Below are positions 9,354 to 20,083 of a stretch of DNA of 38,391 bases, piece by piece. A model generated the notes under the pieces. It was not told where the DNA came from and did not search any database. It saw only the letters and a list, made by a program, of their open reading frames with translations. The DNA lies in contig NZ_CAMQYW010000004.1 in NCBI RefSeq assembly GCF_947039425.1, positions 1 through 38,391 on the forward strand, given 5' to 3'. Origin of the DNA: an uncultured Cetobacterium sp. (GTDB lineage Bacteria > Fusobacteriota > Fusobacteriia > Fusobacteriales > Fusobacteriaceae). Made by a program: the position numbers and the translations under genes. Positions within the stretch are counted from its first letter, which is position 1, and the number at the start of each line of letters is the position of its first letter.

Positions 9354-11042
9354 ATGCTTGATTATTTTGAATCAGAAAATGGAGTTGAAGCATTTAAAAA
9401 AGCACTAAGGAAAAATAAGCTAAACTTCTTTTATAGAAAAGATAAAAATATAAAGGTATTTAAAGATATAGAGAGAGAAGGAGAGTTTTCAACAAAAATA
9501 TATTTAGGAATAAGGGAGATTTCTTTGGAGAAAATTGTTGGAACAGTTGAAAAAGGTGGGGACTTTGATAGAAATTTCAACCCTAAAAGAGACTCATCCA
9601 AGAATAGATGGGTCAATGTATATAATGAGCTTGTAGTAAGAGGAACAGCACCACCAATTGTTCTTTATAAGGTGAGAGATGAGTATTATGTCTATGATGG
9701 AAACCATAGAGTTTCTGTTGCCAAAAATCTTTCTTTTACATCTTTAGAAGCAGAAGTATATGAATTTTTCTCATCTAAAAATGATATCTTAGATAAATTA
9801 AGTAGAGAGAGATTTGCTTTTGAACTTGAAACAAAATTGAAAAAAATAGATGTTAGCTTACCTGAAAGCTATTTGCTTTTAAGAGAAGAAATTAAAAATT
9901 TTAGCGATCTTTTTTATGATGAAGAGGAAAGTTATTTGGAAAAATGTGATAATTGGTATAGAAGAATATTTACACCTATTGTTAACATAATAACTAGAAA
10001 TATTCTTGAATTTGAATATAGTAAAAACGGCGACATTTTTTTAGAATATTTAAAATATAAAAAAGAATCAAAATATCAAGATAGATATACAAGATCTCTT
10101 GTAAACTATTTAAATATAAAAAAAAGAGATGAAATTTCTAATCTAAAAATAGATATAGTTGTAGATAATATTATAATTGGAGATTTTAGAAAAATATATG
10201 ATTTTGATAGATTGAGTTTATTTAATAATGAAACTAGAGATAAAATTTTAGCAATAAGAGAGTTTAGTAAAAAAAGATTTAGAAGAGAGAGTTTAATTTT
10301 AGGAGAGATATCTTTATATGGAAAAGTAAATAAGATTCATGGATTTACAGTGGCTATGCAACTTTGGTTTGAAAATGTATATGAAGTTTATCAAAAAGAA
10401 TGGAATATAAAGATTGACTCAATGGGGTTAGTTAAGAAATTTGAAAATTCAGATAAAATAATAGAGGACGCTATGAGATTCTCAAGATATTATAGAGAAC
10501 GTTCAGGAAGATTATTATCTTATTTAGAGATACTGTATAATTATATGTTAGATATATATATACCTAGTATATTGATTTTAGAGGAAAATTCAATAGATAA
10601 AGAGGATATAGAAGATGAGTATCTGAAAATAACTCAAAGCTATTTGTATTATAGAAGATATGGAGGAGAAGATTCTCTTAAAGCGTTTGTAGAAGGATAT
10701 TTATTAGAAAGTTATGGGAGTAAAATAACTGATTTTATTTTTTCTAAAAATAAAAAATTTGATGCAGATGTAACTAAAGATCTTTTAGAATTTACCACGT
10801 TAGAAAAATATGGTGGAACAGAGAGCTATAAAACTATAAAAAAATTAAAAGAGTACATAAAAAGCTTAGATATTGAAAATAAAGAATTAATAGATTTAAA
10901 GCTTGATAATGATTTTAAAGCTTTTGCAAATCAAGAGGATATTATTTTAGATTATAACAATAAGAGAGTTTTTAATTTAATTAGAGGAATTTGGGGTAGT
11001 TATACATTTGTAGATTATTGTAGCGACTTATTAAAAAGATAG
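9354..11042 (+). CDS. ParB/Srx-like N-terminal domain protein with long uncharacterised C-terminus
   Basis: REISLEKIVGTVEKGGDFDRNFNPK...NRWVNV...APPIVLYKVRDEYYVYDGNHRVSVAKNL. Confidence 0.7.
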   Translation: MLDYFESENGVEAFKKALRKNKLNFFYRKDKNIKVFKDIEREGEFSTKIYLGIREISLEKIVGTVEKGGDFDRNFNPKRDSSKNRWVNVYNELVVRGTAPPIVLYKVRDEYYVYDGNHRVSVAKNLSFTSLEAEVYEFFSSKNDILDKLSRERFAFELETKLKKIDVSLPESYLLLREEIKNFSDLFYDEEESYLEKCDNWYRRIFTPIVNIITRNILEFEYSKNGDIFLEYLKYKKESKYQDRYTRSLVNYLNIKKRDEISNLKIDIVVDNIIIGDFRKIYDFDRLSLFNNETRDKILAIREFSKKRFRRESLILGEISLYGKVNKIHGFTVAMQLWFENVYEVYQKEWNIKIDSMGLVKKFENSDKIIEDAMRFSRYYRERSGRLLSYLEILYNYMLDIYIPSILILEENSIDKEDIEDEYLKITQSYLYYRRYGGEDSLKAFVEGYLLESYGSKITDFIFSKNKKFDADVTKDLLEFTTLEKYGGTESYKTIKKLKEYIKSLDIENKELIDLKLDNDFKAFANQEDIILDYNNKRVFNLIRGIWGSYTFVDYCSDLLKR

Positions 11043-11060
11043 CTTTTGCTATCTTTTTTT
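11033..11060 (+). terminator. Rho-independent terminator
   Basis: AAAAAGATAGC-tttt-GCTATCTTTTTTT. Confidence 0.9.
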
Positions 11061-11148
11061 ATATGATGCATAGAATTTGTTTTAGAGTAATAATTATGAT
11101 ATAATGGAAGACAGAAAAAAAATAGTAATACAGGAGGAACAAAGAGCA

Positions 11149-11745
11149 ATGCATTTATTATTAACAGAGGGAATGGGTTGGATAGAAGTAGTAACAGGGA
11201 GTATGTTCTCTGGAAAAAGTGAAGAGCTAATTAGAAGAATGAGAAGGTTAAAATATGCAAATCAAGAGATTGTAGTATTTAAACATTCAAGTGATAATAG
11301 ATATGATAATGCTAAAGTTGCTTCTCATAGTCACGTTTTTATAGAGGCAGTTCCTGTTGCAACAGTTGAAGAGATGAGAAGATTAATTAAAGAGGAATAT
11401 AGTAATGTAAAAGTTATAGGAATAGATGAAGTTCAATTTTTTGGAGAGTCTGTTGTAGAGTTTTGTGAAGAGTTAGCTGATAGTGGAAAAAGAGTTGTTG
11501 TAGCTGGACTTGATCAAGATTTTAGAGGAGAACCTTTTAAACCAATGGATCAGTTAATGGCAAGAGCTGAATATGTAGATAAATTTAATGCTATTTGTGT
11601 TTGTTGTGGAAATCCAGCTTCGAGAACTCAAAGACTTGTAGATGGAGAACCAGCTTATGAAGATGATCCAATAGTTTTAGTTGGAGCTAGTGAAAGTTAT
11701 GAAGCTAGATGTAGAAGATGTCATATAGTAAAAAAAAGAGGGTAA
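11149..11745 (+). CDS. tdk: Thymidine kinase
   Basis: [25 protein letters not shown], zinc-ribbon cysteines CVCCG / CRRCH. ATG at 11149 preceded by CAGGAGGAAC; track start 11104 is upstream. Confidence 0.95.
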   Translation: MHLLLTEGMGWIEVVTGSMFSGKSEELIRRMRRLKYANQEIVVFKHSSDNRYDNAKVASHSHVFIEAVPVATVEEMRRLIKEEYSNVKVIGIDEVQFFGESVVEFCEELADSGKRVVVAGLDQDFRGEPFKPMDQLMARAEYVDKFNAICVCCGNPASRTQRLVDGEPAYEDDPIVLVGASESYEARCRRCHIVKKRG

Positions 11746-11746
11746 T

Positions 11747-12598
11747 ATGAATTTAAGAGGAATAGAAAAAACAAGTAAATGGGGTTATATATTTACAATT
11801 TTTTATAATGGAACAAAATTTCACTCTTTTGATGAAATGGCAGGGAAAGTAACTGTAAAAGGTGAATTTAGAAAAGAGATGAACAGCTTAGGATTTTCTT
11901 GGGCCAAGGGAATTCAACAAGGTGGGAGAACAGATGCTAAAGTGTCTGCTGAAAGAAATATGCTTTATGTAAGTAGTAATTTTCAAGGAGACTTAACAGA
12001 TATTATATTTAAATTTAACGAAAAAATGAAAGAAAGTATCTTTGTAAGAAAAGTGGATAAAACTTTTCCAAACTTATCTTTTCCTGAATATGTAGAGGAG
12101 AGAGAGTATCTATATAAATATCCAAAAAAAAGAATAAAAAGAGATATTAATTTAATTGAAGCAGCGCTTTTAGAGGTAAGTGGAACTTATGATGTAAGTA
12201 GATTTACTGATAAAAAAGGGATAGAGTTAAAAGAACACGAAAGAAGAGTAGAAGTTACATTTGAAAAAAATATACTTAAATTTGTTGGAAACTCATTTAT
12301 GCCAAAGCAAGTTAGAAATATGGCAGGATATATTTTAAGTGGAGAAATAGAAACATATCCAGGAAAGTATTTAAGTTTAGATAAAGTTACTTTAAAAGAG
12401 GAACTTTTAAATAAACTGATTTTTGAAGATAAAGAGTTAAAGATTAATGGTGTTGAAAAAATTGAAAAAACAAAGGATAATTCCCTTTATATTCTTTATG
12501 TAAATAGTGAAAATAAAGGTAAGTTTATTGGAAAAAATGCAACAGAGATAAAAAAATTAAGAAAAGAGTATGGAAATATTTTAGTAAGGGAGATATAA
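11747..12598 (+). CDS. Divergent TruA-like tRNA pseudouridine synthase with C-terminal KH-like motif
   Basis: FYNGTKFH, GGRTDAKVSAE (catalytic Asp retained), YDVSRFTDKKG, KQVRNMAGYIL; C-term KFIGKNATEIKKLRKEYGNILV. Confidence 0.75.
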   Translation: MNLRGIEKTSKWGYIFTIFYNGTKFHSFDEMAGKVTVKGEFRKEMNSLGFSWAKGIQQGGRTDAKVSAERNMLYVSSNFQGDLTDIIFKFNEKMKESIFVRKVDKTFPNLSFPEYVEEREYLYKYPKKRIKRDINLIEAALLEVSGTYDVSRFTDKKGIELKEHERRVEVTFEKNILKFVGNSFMPKQVRNMAGYILSGEIETYPGKYLSLDKVTLKEELLNKLIFEDKELKINGVEKIEKTKDNSLYILYVNSENKGKFIGKNATEIKKLRKEYGNILVREI

Positions 12599-12599
12599 A

Positions 12600-13019
12600 A
12601 TGTTTTCTAGAATTAAGCAGGGAGTTTCTTGTTTATTTTTAAAATTTGATAAAAAGAACTTATTGGAAATAAAAAAAATATTATCTAAAGATGAGTTTAA
12701 TATTTTTAATAGAATGAGTGATTATGATAAGTTACACAGTTTTAATGTATATTTAAAAGTGAAAGAAAATGAACTTTTAAAAGATGATGAAAATTATTTA
12801 AAATTAGCACTCCTTCATGATAGTGGAAAGGGCAATATCACTATTTTTAGAAGAGTAAAAAAAGTGTTAGTAGGAGATAGATTATTAGAAAAACATCCTG
12901 AAATTGCTTATGAAAAACTTAAGGAAATAAATCTTTTAGTTGCAAAATTATGTAGAAATCATCATAATGTACATGTAGATAAAAAAATGCAAGTGTTTCA
13001 AAGAATAGATGATCAATAG
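12600..13019 (+). CDS. HD-domain phosphohydrolase-like protein
   Basis: HSFNVYLKV, LALLHDSGKG, LCRNHHN, QRIDDQ. Confidence 0.8.
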   Translation: MFSRIKQGVSCLFLKFDKKNLLEIKKILSKDEFNIFNRMSDYDKLHSFNVYLKVKENELLKDDENYLKLALLHDSGKGNITIFRRVKKVLVGDRLLEKHPEIAYEKLKEINLLVAKLCRNHHNVHVDKKMQVFQRIDDQ

Positions 13020-13034
13020 AAGATGAGGAGAGTT

Positions 13035-14807
13035 ATGAAAGTAAATATAGAAAAATATCTAATGTCTGTGGAAAAACCAGGGCAATATTTAGGTAATGAA
13101 ATTAATAGTTTTCACAAAGATTTAAAAGATATAAAAGGTAGAATGTGTCTGTTTTTTCCAGATATTTATGAAGTTGGAATGTCTAATTTAGGAATAAAAT
13201 TACTTTATAGCATAATGAATGAAATTCCTGGATTTTTCTTAGAAAGAGGATTCTCTCCAATGGAAGATATGGAAATATTAATGAGAGAAAATAATATTCC
13301 AATGTTCTCTTTAGAAACTAAATCAGAGTTAAAAGATTTTGATGTTGTTGGATTCTCATTGTCTTATGAAATGTGTTATCCCAATGTTTTAAATGCTTTA
13401 AATTTAGCAGGAATTCCAATTCATGCAGATAAAAGAACAGAGGAAGATCCTTTAATAATGGCTGGAGGAACTTGCATGATGAATCCATCAGCAATGGAAA
13501 GTTTTATGGATTTCTTTGTTATTGGTGATGGAGAGGAAACAATGACAAAGTTAGCAGAAACTCTTGTAAAACTTCAAGGAAAGACAAAGTCTGAAAAATT
13601 AGATGCTATAAAAGATTTTGAAGGTGTTTATATTCCGAAGCTACATAAAGGAGTTAAAAGAATAAAAAGAGCTATTGTTCAAGATCTAGATAAAACAGTA
13701 TCTTATTCAAATCAATTAGTTCCTTATATACAAATAGTTCACGATAGAGCTTCTGTTGAAATACAAAGAGGTTGCACTAGAGGATGTAGATTCTGTCAAG
13801 CTGGAATAGTTTATAGACCAGTTAGAGAGAGAAGTTTAGAGAAGAATATAGAATTAATAGATGATATGCTTTATAATACAGGACATTCTGAAATATCACT
13901 GTCTTCACTGAGCAGTAGTGATTATAATGGAATTAGTGACTTAATAGCAGGGTTACAAAAGAAATATGAAAATAAAAATTTAGGAATATCACTGCCATCA
14001 TTGAGAATGAATACACACTCTGTTGATGTTGCTGTTGATATATCTGGAGGAAAAAGAACAGGATTTACTTTTGCACCAGAAGCAGGAACTCAGAAAATGA
14101 GAGATGTTATAAATAAAGGTGTAACAGAAGATGAGATTATGGAAACAGCAATAGCAGCAGTAAATGCTGGTTGGGATAATTTAAAGTTTTACTTTATGAT
14201 TGGGCTTCCATTTGAAACAGATGAAGATGTTATGGGTATATTTGAACTTGTAAAAAATGTAACATGGGCTTGTAGAAAAATAAGAAAAAGAGTAAATATA
14301 ACAGCTAGTGTATCGAATTTTGTTCCAAAACCTCATACTCCATATCAGTGGTGTGAACAAATGAACGTAGAGGAAACATTTAGAAAACAGGATATGTTAA
14401 GAGATGCCTTTAAAGGATTAAAAGGAACAACTTTAAGAATGCATCCACCAAAAAAATCTTATTTAGAAGGATTCTTATCAAGAGCAGATAATTTAACTGG
14501 AAAATTAATAGAGTTGGCTTATGAAAAAGGTGCTAAACTTGATGATTATAGAGATAATTTTGAAATTTGGAAAGAGGCAATGAGTGATCTTGGAATAACA
14601 GAAGAAAAATATCTAGGGAAAAGAGAGTTAGATGAAGAGTTGCCTTGGGATATAGTTGAAATTGGAGTAAGTAAAGAATTTTTACTTAGAGAACTAAAAA
14701 AATCAGAGGAACAAGCATTAACTGTTGATTGTAGAGAGCAGTGTGCAGGATGTGGAATGAAAAAATATATAAAAGAGTGTGGATCTTTAACACTTGATAA
14801 AAAATAA
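13035..14807 (+). CDS. B12-binding/radical SAM protein (TIGR03960-like)
   Basis: CTRGCRFCQAGIVYRPVRERS, SSLSSSDYNGI, FAPEAGTQKMRDVINKGV, C-terminal CREQCAGCG. ATG at 13035 chosen; track start 13023 possible. Confidence 0.9.
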   Translation: MKVNIEKYLMSVEKPGQYLGNEINSFHKDLKDIKGRMCLFFPDIYEVGMSNLGIKLLYSIMNEIPGFFLERGFSPMEDMEILMRENNIPMFSLETKSELKDFDVVGFSLSYEMCYPNVLNALNLAGIPIHADKRTEEDPLIMAGGTCMMNPSAMESFMDFFVIGDGEETMTKLAETLVKLQGKTKSEKLDAIKDFEGVYIPKLHKGVKRIKRAIVQDLDKTVSYSNQLVPYIQIVHDRASVEIQRGCTRGCRFCQAGIVYRPVRERSLEKNIELIDDMLYNTGHSEISLSSLSSSDYNGISDLIAGLQKKYENKNLGISLPSLRMNTHSVDVAVDISGGKRTGFTFAPEAGTQKMRDVINKGVTEDEIMETAIAAVNAGWDNLKFYFMIGLPFETDEDVMGIFELVKNVTWACRKIRKRVNITASVSNFVPKPHTPYQWCEQMNVEETFRKQDMLRDAFKGLKGTTLRMHPPKKSYLEGFLSRADNLTGKLIELAYEKGAKLDDYRDNFEIWKEAMSDLGITEEKYLGKRELDEELPWDIVEIGVSKEFLLRELKKSEEQALTVDCREQCAGCGMKKYIKECGSLTLDKK

Positions 14808-14821
14808 ATAGGAGTTTTAAT

Positions 14822-15520
14822 ATGTTGAAAATAGGTAATGAGTGGGATAAGATTTTAAAAGATGAATACTCAAAAGATTATTTTATTAAAATGAATTCTT
14901 TTTTAGAAAAAGAGTATAGAGAAAAAATAGTTTACCCACCTAAAGATGAGATTTTTACAGCCTTTCAACTATCTTCTTATAATAATATAAAAGTGGTAAT
15001 ATTAGGACAAGATCCTTACCATGGAAAAGGGCAAGCTCATGGGCTTGCTTTTTCTGTTAAAGAGGGAGAAAAAATACCACCATCTTTAAGAAATATTTAT
15101 AAGGAAATAGGTATGGAAGGAGAGGGAGATACTTTTCAAAACGGATATCTTATTGATTGGGCAAAACAGGGAATATTTCTTTTAAACACAGCTTTAACAG
15201 TAAGAGAGGGAGAGGCTAATTCTCACTCTAAAATAGGATGGAGCTTATTTACTGATTCTGTAATAGAAAAAATAAATGAAAGAAAAGATCCCGTTATATT
15301 TGTTTTATGGGGGAATAATGCTAAGGGAAAGAAAAAATTAATTACAGGAAAACAGCATTTTATTTTAGAGGGGGTACATCCAAGTCCATTATCGGCAAGT
15401 AGAGGATTTTTTGGATGTAATCATTTTATAATGATTAATGAGATATTGAAATCTTTAGGAAAAGAAATAATAGATTGGAATATACTTTGTAAAACAAAAC
15501 AATTGACATTCTTTGTATAG
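14822..15520 (+). CDS. ung: Uracil-DNA glycosylase
   Basis: VVILGQDPYHGKGQAHGLAFSV, LLNTALTVREGEANSHSKIGW, GVHPSPLSASRGFFGCNHF. Confidence 0.97.
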   Translation: MLKIGNEWDKILKDEYSKDYFIKMNSFLEKEYREKIVYPPKDEIFTAFQLSSYNNIKVVILGQDPYHGKGQAHGLAFSVKEGEKIPPSLRNIYKEIGMEGEGDTFQNGYLIDWAKQGIFLLNTALTVREGEANSHSKIGWSLFTDSVIEKINERKDPVIFVLWGNNAKGKKKLITGKQHFILEGVHPSPLSASRGFFGCNHFIMINEILKSLGKEIIDWNILCKTKQLTFFV

Positions 15521-15531
15521 TAATATAGAAT
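15503..15531 (+). promoter_or_regulatory. Sigma70-type promoter inside the 3' end of ung
   Basis: TTGACA (15503-15508), 17 bp, TAGAAT (15526-15531). Confidence 0.6.
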
Positions 15532-15558
15532 ACTTGAAAAAGCTTGTGGGAGGATTTT

Positions 15559-15951
15559 ATGAAAAAAGTACTACTATTATTAACATTGGTAAGTGGATTA
15601 GCATATGGTGCAGAGTATAGAGATGGAACTTATAGAGGGGTTTATGTTTCAGGACAAGAAACACAAGTGGAAGTACAATTTAATTTGAAAAATGATAAAG
15701 TAACATCAGCTAAATATAGAACTTTATATTATAAAGGGAAAAATTATTTAAAAGATAAAGATATGGAAATGTATAAAAATCAATATGAAGTAGCTTTAAA
15801 GTCAACAATAAATCAAGAGGTAGAAGAGGGGATTGAATCTCTTTATCATCCTGAAAAAATAGAAAAGGCTGGAGCAACAATAAGATCAACAAAGGTGAGA
15901 GCAGCTATTCAAAATGCATTAAATTCTGGTGTGTATAAATTAGCGAAATAA
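15559..15951 (+). CDS. Secreted FMN-binding-domain-like protein
   Basis: ATG 15559 after GGAGG; signal peptide MKKVLLLLTLVSGLAYGAEYRDGTYRG; C-term KAGATIRSTKVRAAIQNAL resembles FMN-binding domain signature. Confidence 0.65.
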   Translation: MKKVLLLLTLVSGLAYGAEYRDGTYRGVYVSGQETQVEVQFNLKNDKVTSAKYRTLYYKGKNYLKDKDMEMYKNQYEVALKSTINQEVEEGIESLYHPEKIEKAGATIRSTKVRAAIQNALNSGVYKLAK

Positions 15952-15955
15952 AATT

Positions 15956-15982
15956 AAAAAAGAACTTCGGTTCTTTTTTTTT
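15956..15982 (+). terminator. Rho-independent terminator with UUCG tetraloop
   Basis: AAAAAAGAAC-TTCG-GTTCTTTTTTTT. Confidence 0.9.
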
Positions 15983-15991
15983 ATAAAAAAA

Positions 15992-16020
15992 TTGACAATA
16001 AAAGAAAAAAATACTATACT
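15992..16020 (+). promoter_or_regulatory. Near-consensus sigma70 promoter of amino-sugar operon
   Basis: TTGACA (15992-15997), 17 bp, TATACT (16015-16020). Confidence 0.8.
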
Positions 16021-16028
16021 CTTAGCAA

Positions 16029-16056
16029 CTGGTACGTACAACATAACAATTGTTAT
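16029..16056. promoter_or_regulatory. Candidate repressor operators overlapping start site
   Basis: Palindrome GTACGTAC (16032-16039) within ACTGGTACGTACAACA, and perfect 14-bp palindrome ATAACAATTGTTAT (16043-16056). Confidence 0.5.
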
Positions 16057-16071
16057 AACGAGGGGAGATAT

Positions 16072-17034
16072 ATGATATTTGTAGGGGTAGATGGTGGTGG
16101 AACTAAAACAGCTTTTTCAGCTATAGATGAAAATGGAAATAATTTATATTTATATGAAACAACAACTTGTCACTATGAACAAGTGGGACTTGATGGTTTT
16201 AAAAATATTATTGAAAAGGGAATTTTAAAAATCAAAGAGAATTTAAAAATTGAAAATAATAGTATAGATTTTGTTTTTTTAGGTGTTCCAGGGTACGGTG
16301 AAAGAGAGGAGTATGATATTAAAATACATACAATTCTAAATGGAATTTTAAAAGGAATTAAATTTAAATGTGGAAATGATGTGGAAAATGGTTGGGCTGG
16401 AAGTTTAGCATGTAGTCCTGGAATAAATTTAGTTGCAGGGACAGGAGCAATAGCTTATGGATTAAATGAGAAAAATGAAAGTGCTAGAAGTAGTGGTTGG
16501 GGATTTTTTTGTGGAGATGAAGGGTCAGCTTTTTGGATAGGTAAAAAAGGAATAGAGCTTTTTTGTAAACAAGCTGATGGAAGAATGGAAAAAAATAAAT
16601 TATATAATATATATAAGGATGAATTGAAATTAGATAAGGATTTTGATCTTATAAATTATGTATATAATACAATTGATTTCGAAAGAGGAAAAGTTGCAGA
16701 ACTGGCAACTCTTGTTTTTAAAGGTGCACTAGCTGGAGATCTATCTTGTATTAAAATATTTCAAGAGGCAGCTTATGAACATTATTTAATGGTTAAGGGA
16801 GTTGTAGAGCAACTTAAATTTAAAGATGAAGTTAAAATATCTTATAGTGGTGGAGTTTTTAAATCAAGAGATTTAGTATTAGAACCTTTAAAAAAATATT
16901 TAGAAGAAAATAATATTAAAGGGAGATTAATAGAACCACAATTATCACCAGTGTTAGGTGCAGCATTATATGCATATAAGTTAAGTGGAAAAGATTTAAA
17001 TGAAAATATAGTTAGAAATTTAAGGGGGGAATAA
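16072..17034 (+). CDS. BadF/BadG-type N-acetylhexosamine kinase
   Basis: GVDGGGTKTAFSAIDENG, AGTGAIAYG, SSGWGFFCGDEGSAFWIGKKG. Confidence 0.85.
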   Translation: MIFVGVDGGGTKTAFSAIDENGNNLYLYETTTCHYEQVGLDGFKNIIEKGILKIKENLKIENNSIDFVFLGVPGYGEREEYDIKIHTILNGILKGIKFKCGNDVENGWAGSLACSPGINLVAGTGAIAYGLNEKNESARSSGWGFFCGDEGSAFWIGKKGIELFCKQADGRMEKNKLYNIYKDELKLDKDFDLINYVYNTIDFERGKVAELATLVFKGALAGDLSCIKIFQEAAYEHYLMVKGVVEQLKFKDEVKISYSGGVFKSRDLVLEPLKKYLEENNIKGRLIEPQLSPVLGAALYAYKLSGKDLNENIVRNLRGE

Positions 17035-17035
17035 A

Positions 17036-19059
<2,024 letters not shown>

Positions 19060-19061
19060 TT

Positions 19062-19997
19062 ATGATACTAACAGTGACATTAAATCCAGCAGTTGATACA
19101 AGATATGAGATTAATGAATTTAAATTGGGAGAGGTTTTTAGAAGTGAAAATGGAAGAAAAACTCCAGGTGGAAAGGGTTTAAATGTAGCAAAAGTGTTAA
19201 AAATATTGGGAGAAGATGTTTTAACAACAGGTTACTTAGGTGGAGTAAATGGTAAATGGATAGAAGATGAACTTAATAGAAATCAGATTAAGACATCTTT
19301 TGAAAAAATATCTGGTGAAACAAGAGTTTGTTTGGCAATTTTAAGTAAAAATAATCAAACAGAGATACTTGAATCAGGTCCAGTTATTAGCTGTGAAGAG
19401 AAAGCTAACTTTATCAATAGATTTATAAAGCTTATAGAAAATGTAAATATAATTTGCTGTTCTGGAAGTTTACCTAAGGGACTAGACAAAGATTTTTATA
19501 AAGAGATAGTGAAAATATGCAAAGAGAGAGATAAGAAAATAATATTAGATACAAGTGGAGAAAGTCTCCTACTTTCTATTGAGAGTAAACCATTTTTAAT
19601 AAAGCCAAATAAAGATGAGTTAGAAAGTATTTTAAATATGAAATTAAAAGATGAAAACTCAATAGTTGGAGGGGGAAAAAAACTTCAAGCTATGGGGGCG
19701 GAAAATGTAATGATAAGTTTAGGAAAGGATGGATGTCTTTTTATTGGAGAAAAAGATATTTATAAAGTTCGAATACCTAAAGGAATAGTTGCATTAAATC
19801 CTATTGGATCAGGAGATTCATCTGTTGCTGGATTTGCCTATGCTTTAGAAAGAGAAAAAAGCATAGTGGATTGTTTAAAATATAGTATGGCTTGTGGTAT
19901 TTCAAATGCTATGAACTTAGAAACTGGCTTTGTATCAGAAAAAGAAATTAAAGAAATTTTAGAAAAAATAAATATAGAACAACTTGAAAATGTCTAG
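19062..19997 (+). CDS. PfkB-family tagatose-6-phosphate/1-phosphofructokinase (LacC/FruK-like)
   Basis: ILTVTLNPAVDTRYEI, GGKGLNVAKVLKILG, KPNKDELE, NPIGSGDSSVAGFA. Confidence 0.92.
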   Translation: MILTVTLNPAVDTRYEINEFKLGEVFRSENGRKTPGGKGLNVAKVLKILGEDVLTTGYLGGVNGKWIEDELNRNQIKTSFEKISGETRVCLAILSKNNQTEILESGPVISCEEKANFINRFIKLIENVNIICCSGSLPKGLDKDFYKEIVKICKERDKKIILDTSGESLLLSIESKPFLIKPNKDELESILNMKLKDENSIVGGGKKLQAMGAENVMISLGKDGCLFIGEKDIYKVRIPKGIVALNPIGSGDSSVAGFAYALEREKSIVDCLKYSMACGISNAMNLETGFVSEKEIKEILEKINIEQLENV

Positions 19998-20016
19998 GAA
20001 GCTAGACATTTTTTCT
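19986..20016 (+). terminator. Rho-independent terminator overlapping stop codon of the PfkB gene
   Basis: AAAATGTCTAG-gaag-CTAGACATTTTTTC. Confidence 0.9.
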
Positions 20017-20083
20017 TTTCTAAACTGTAATATAATAAAGAAAAATGATATAATAAGTTGAAAATAATATGTAGGGAGAGAAA

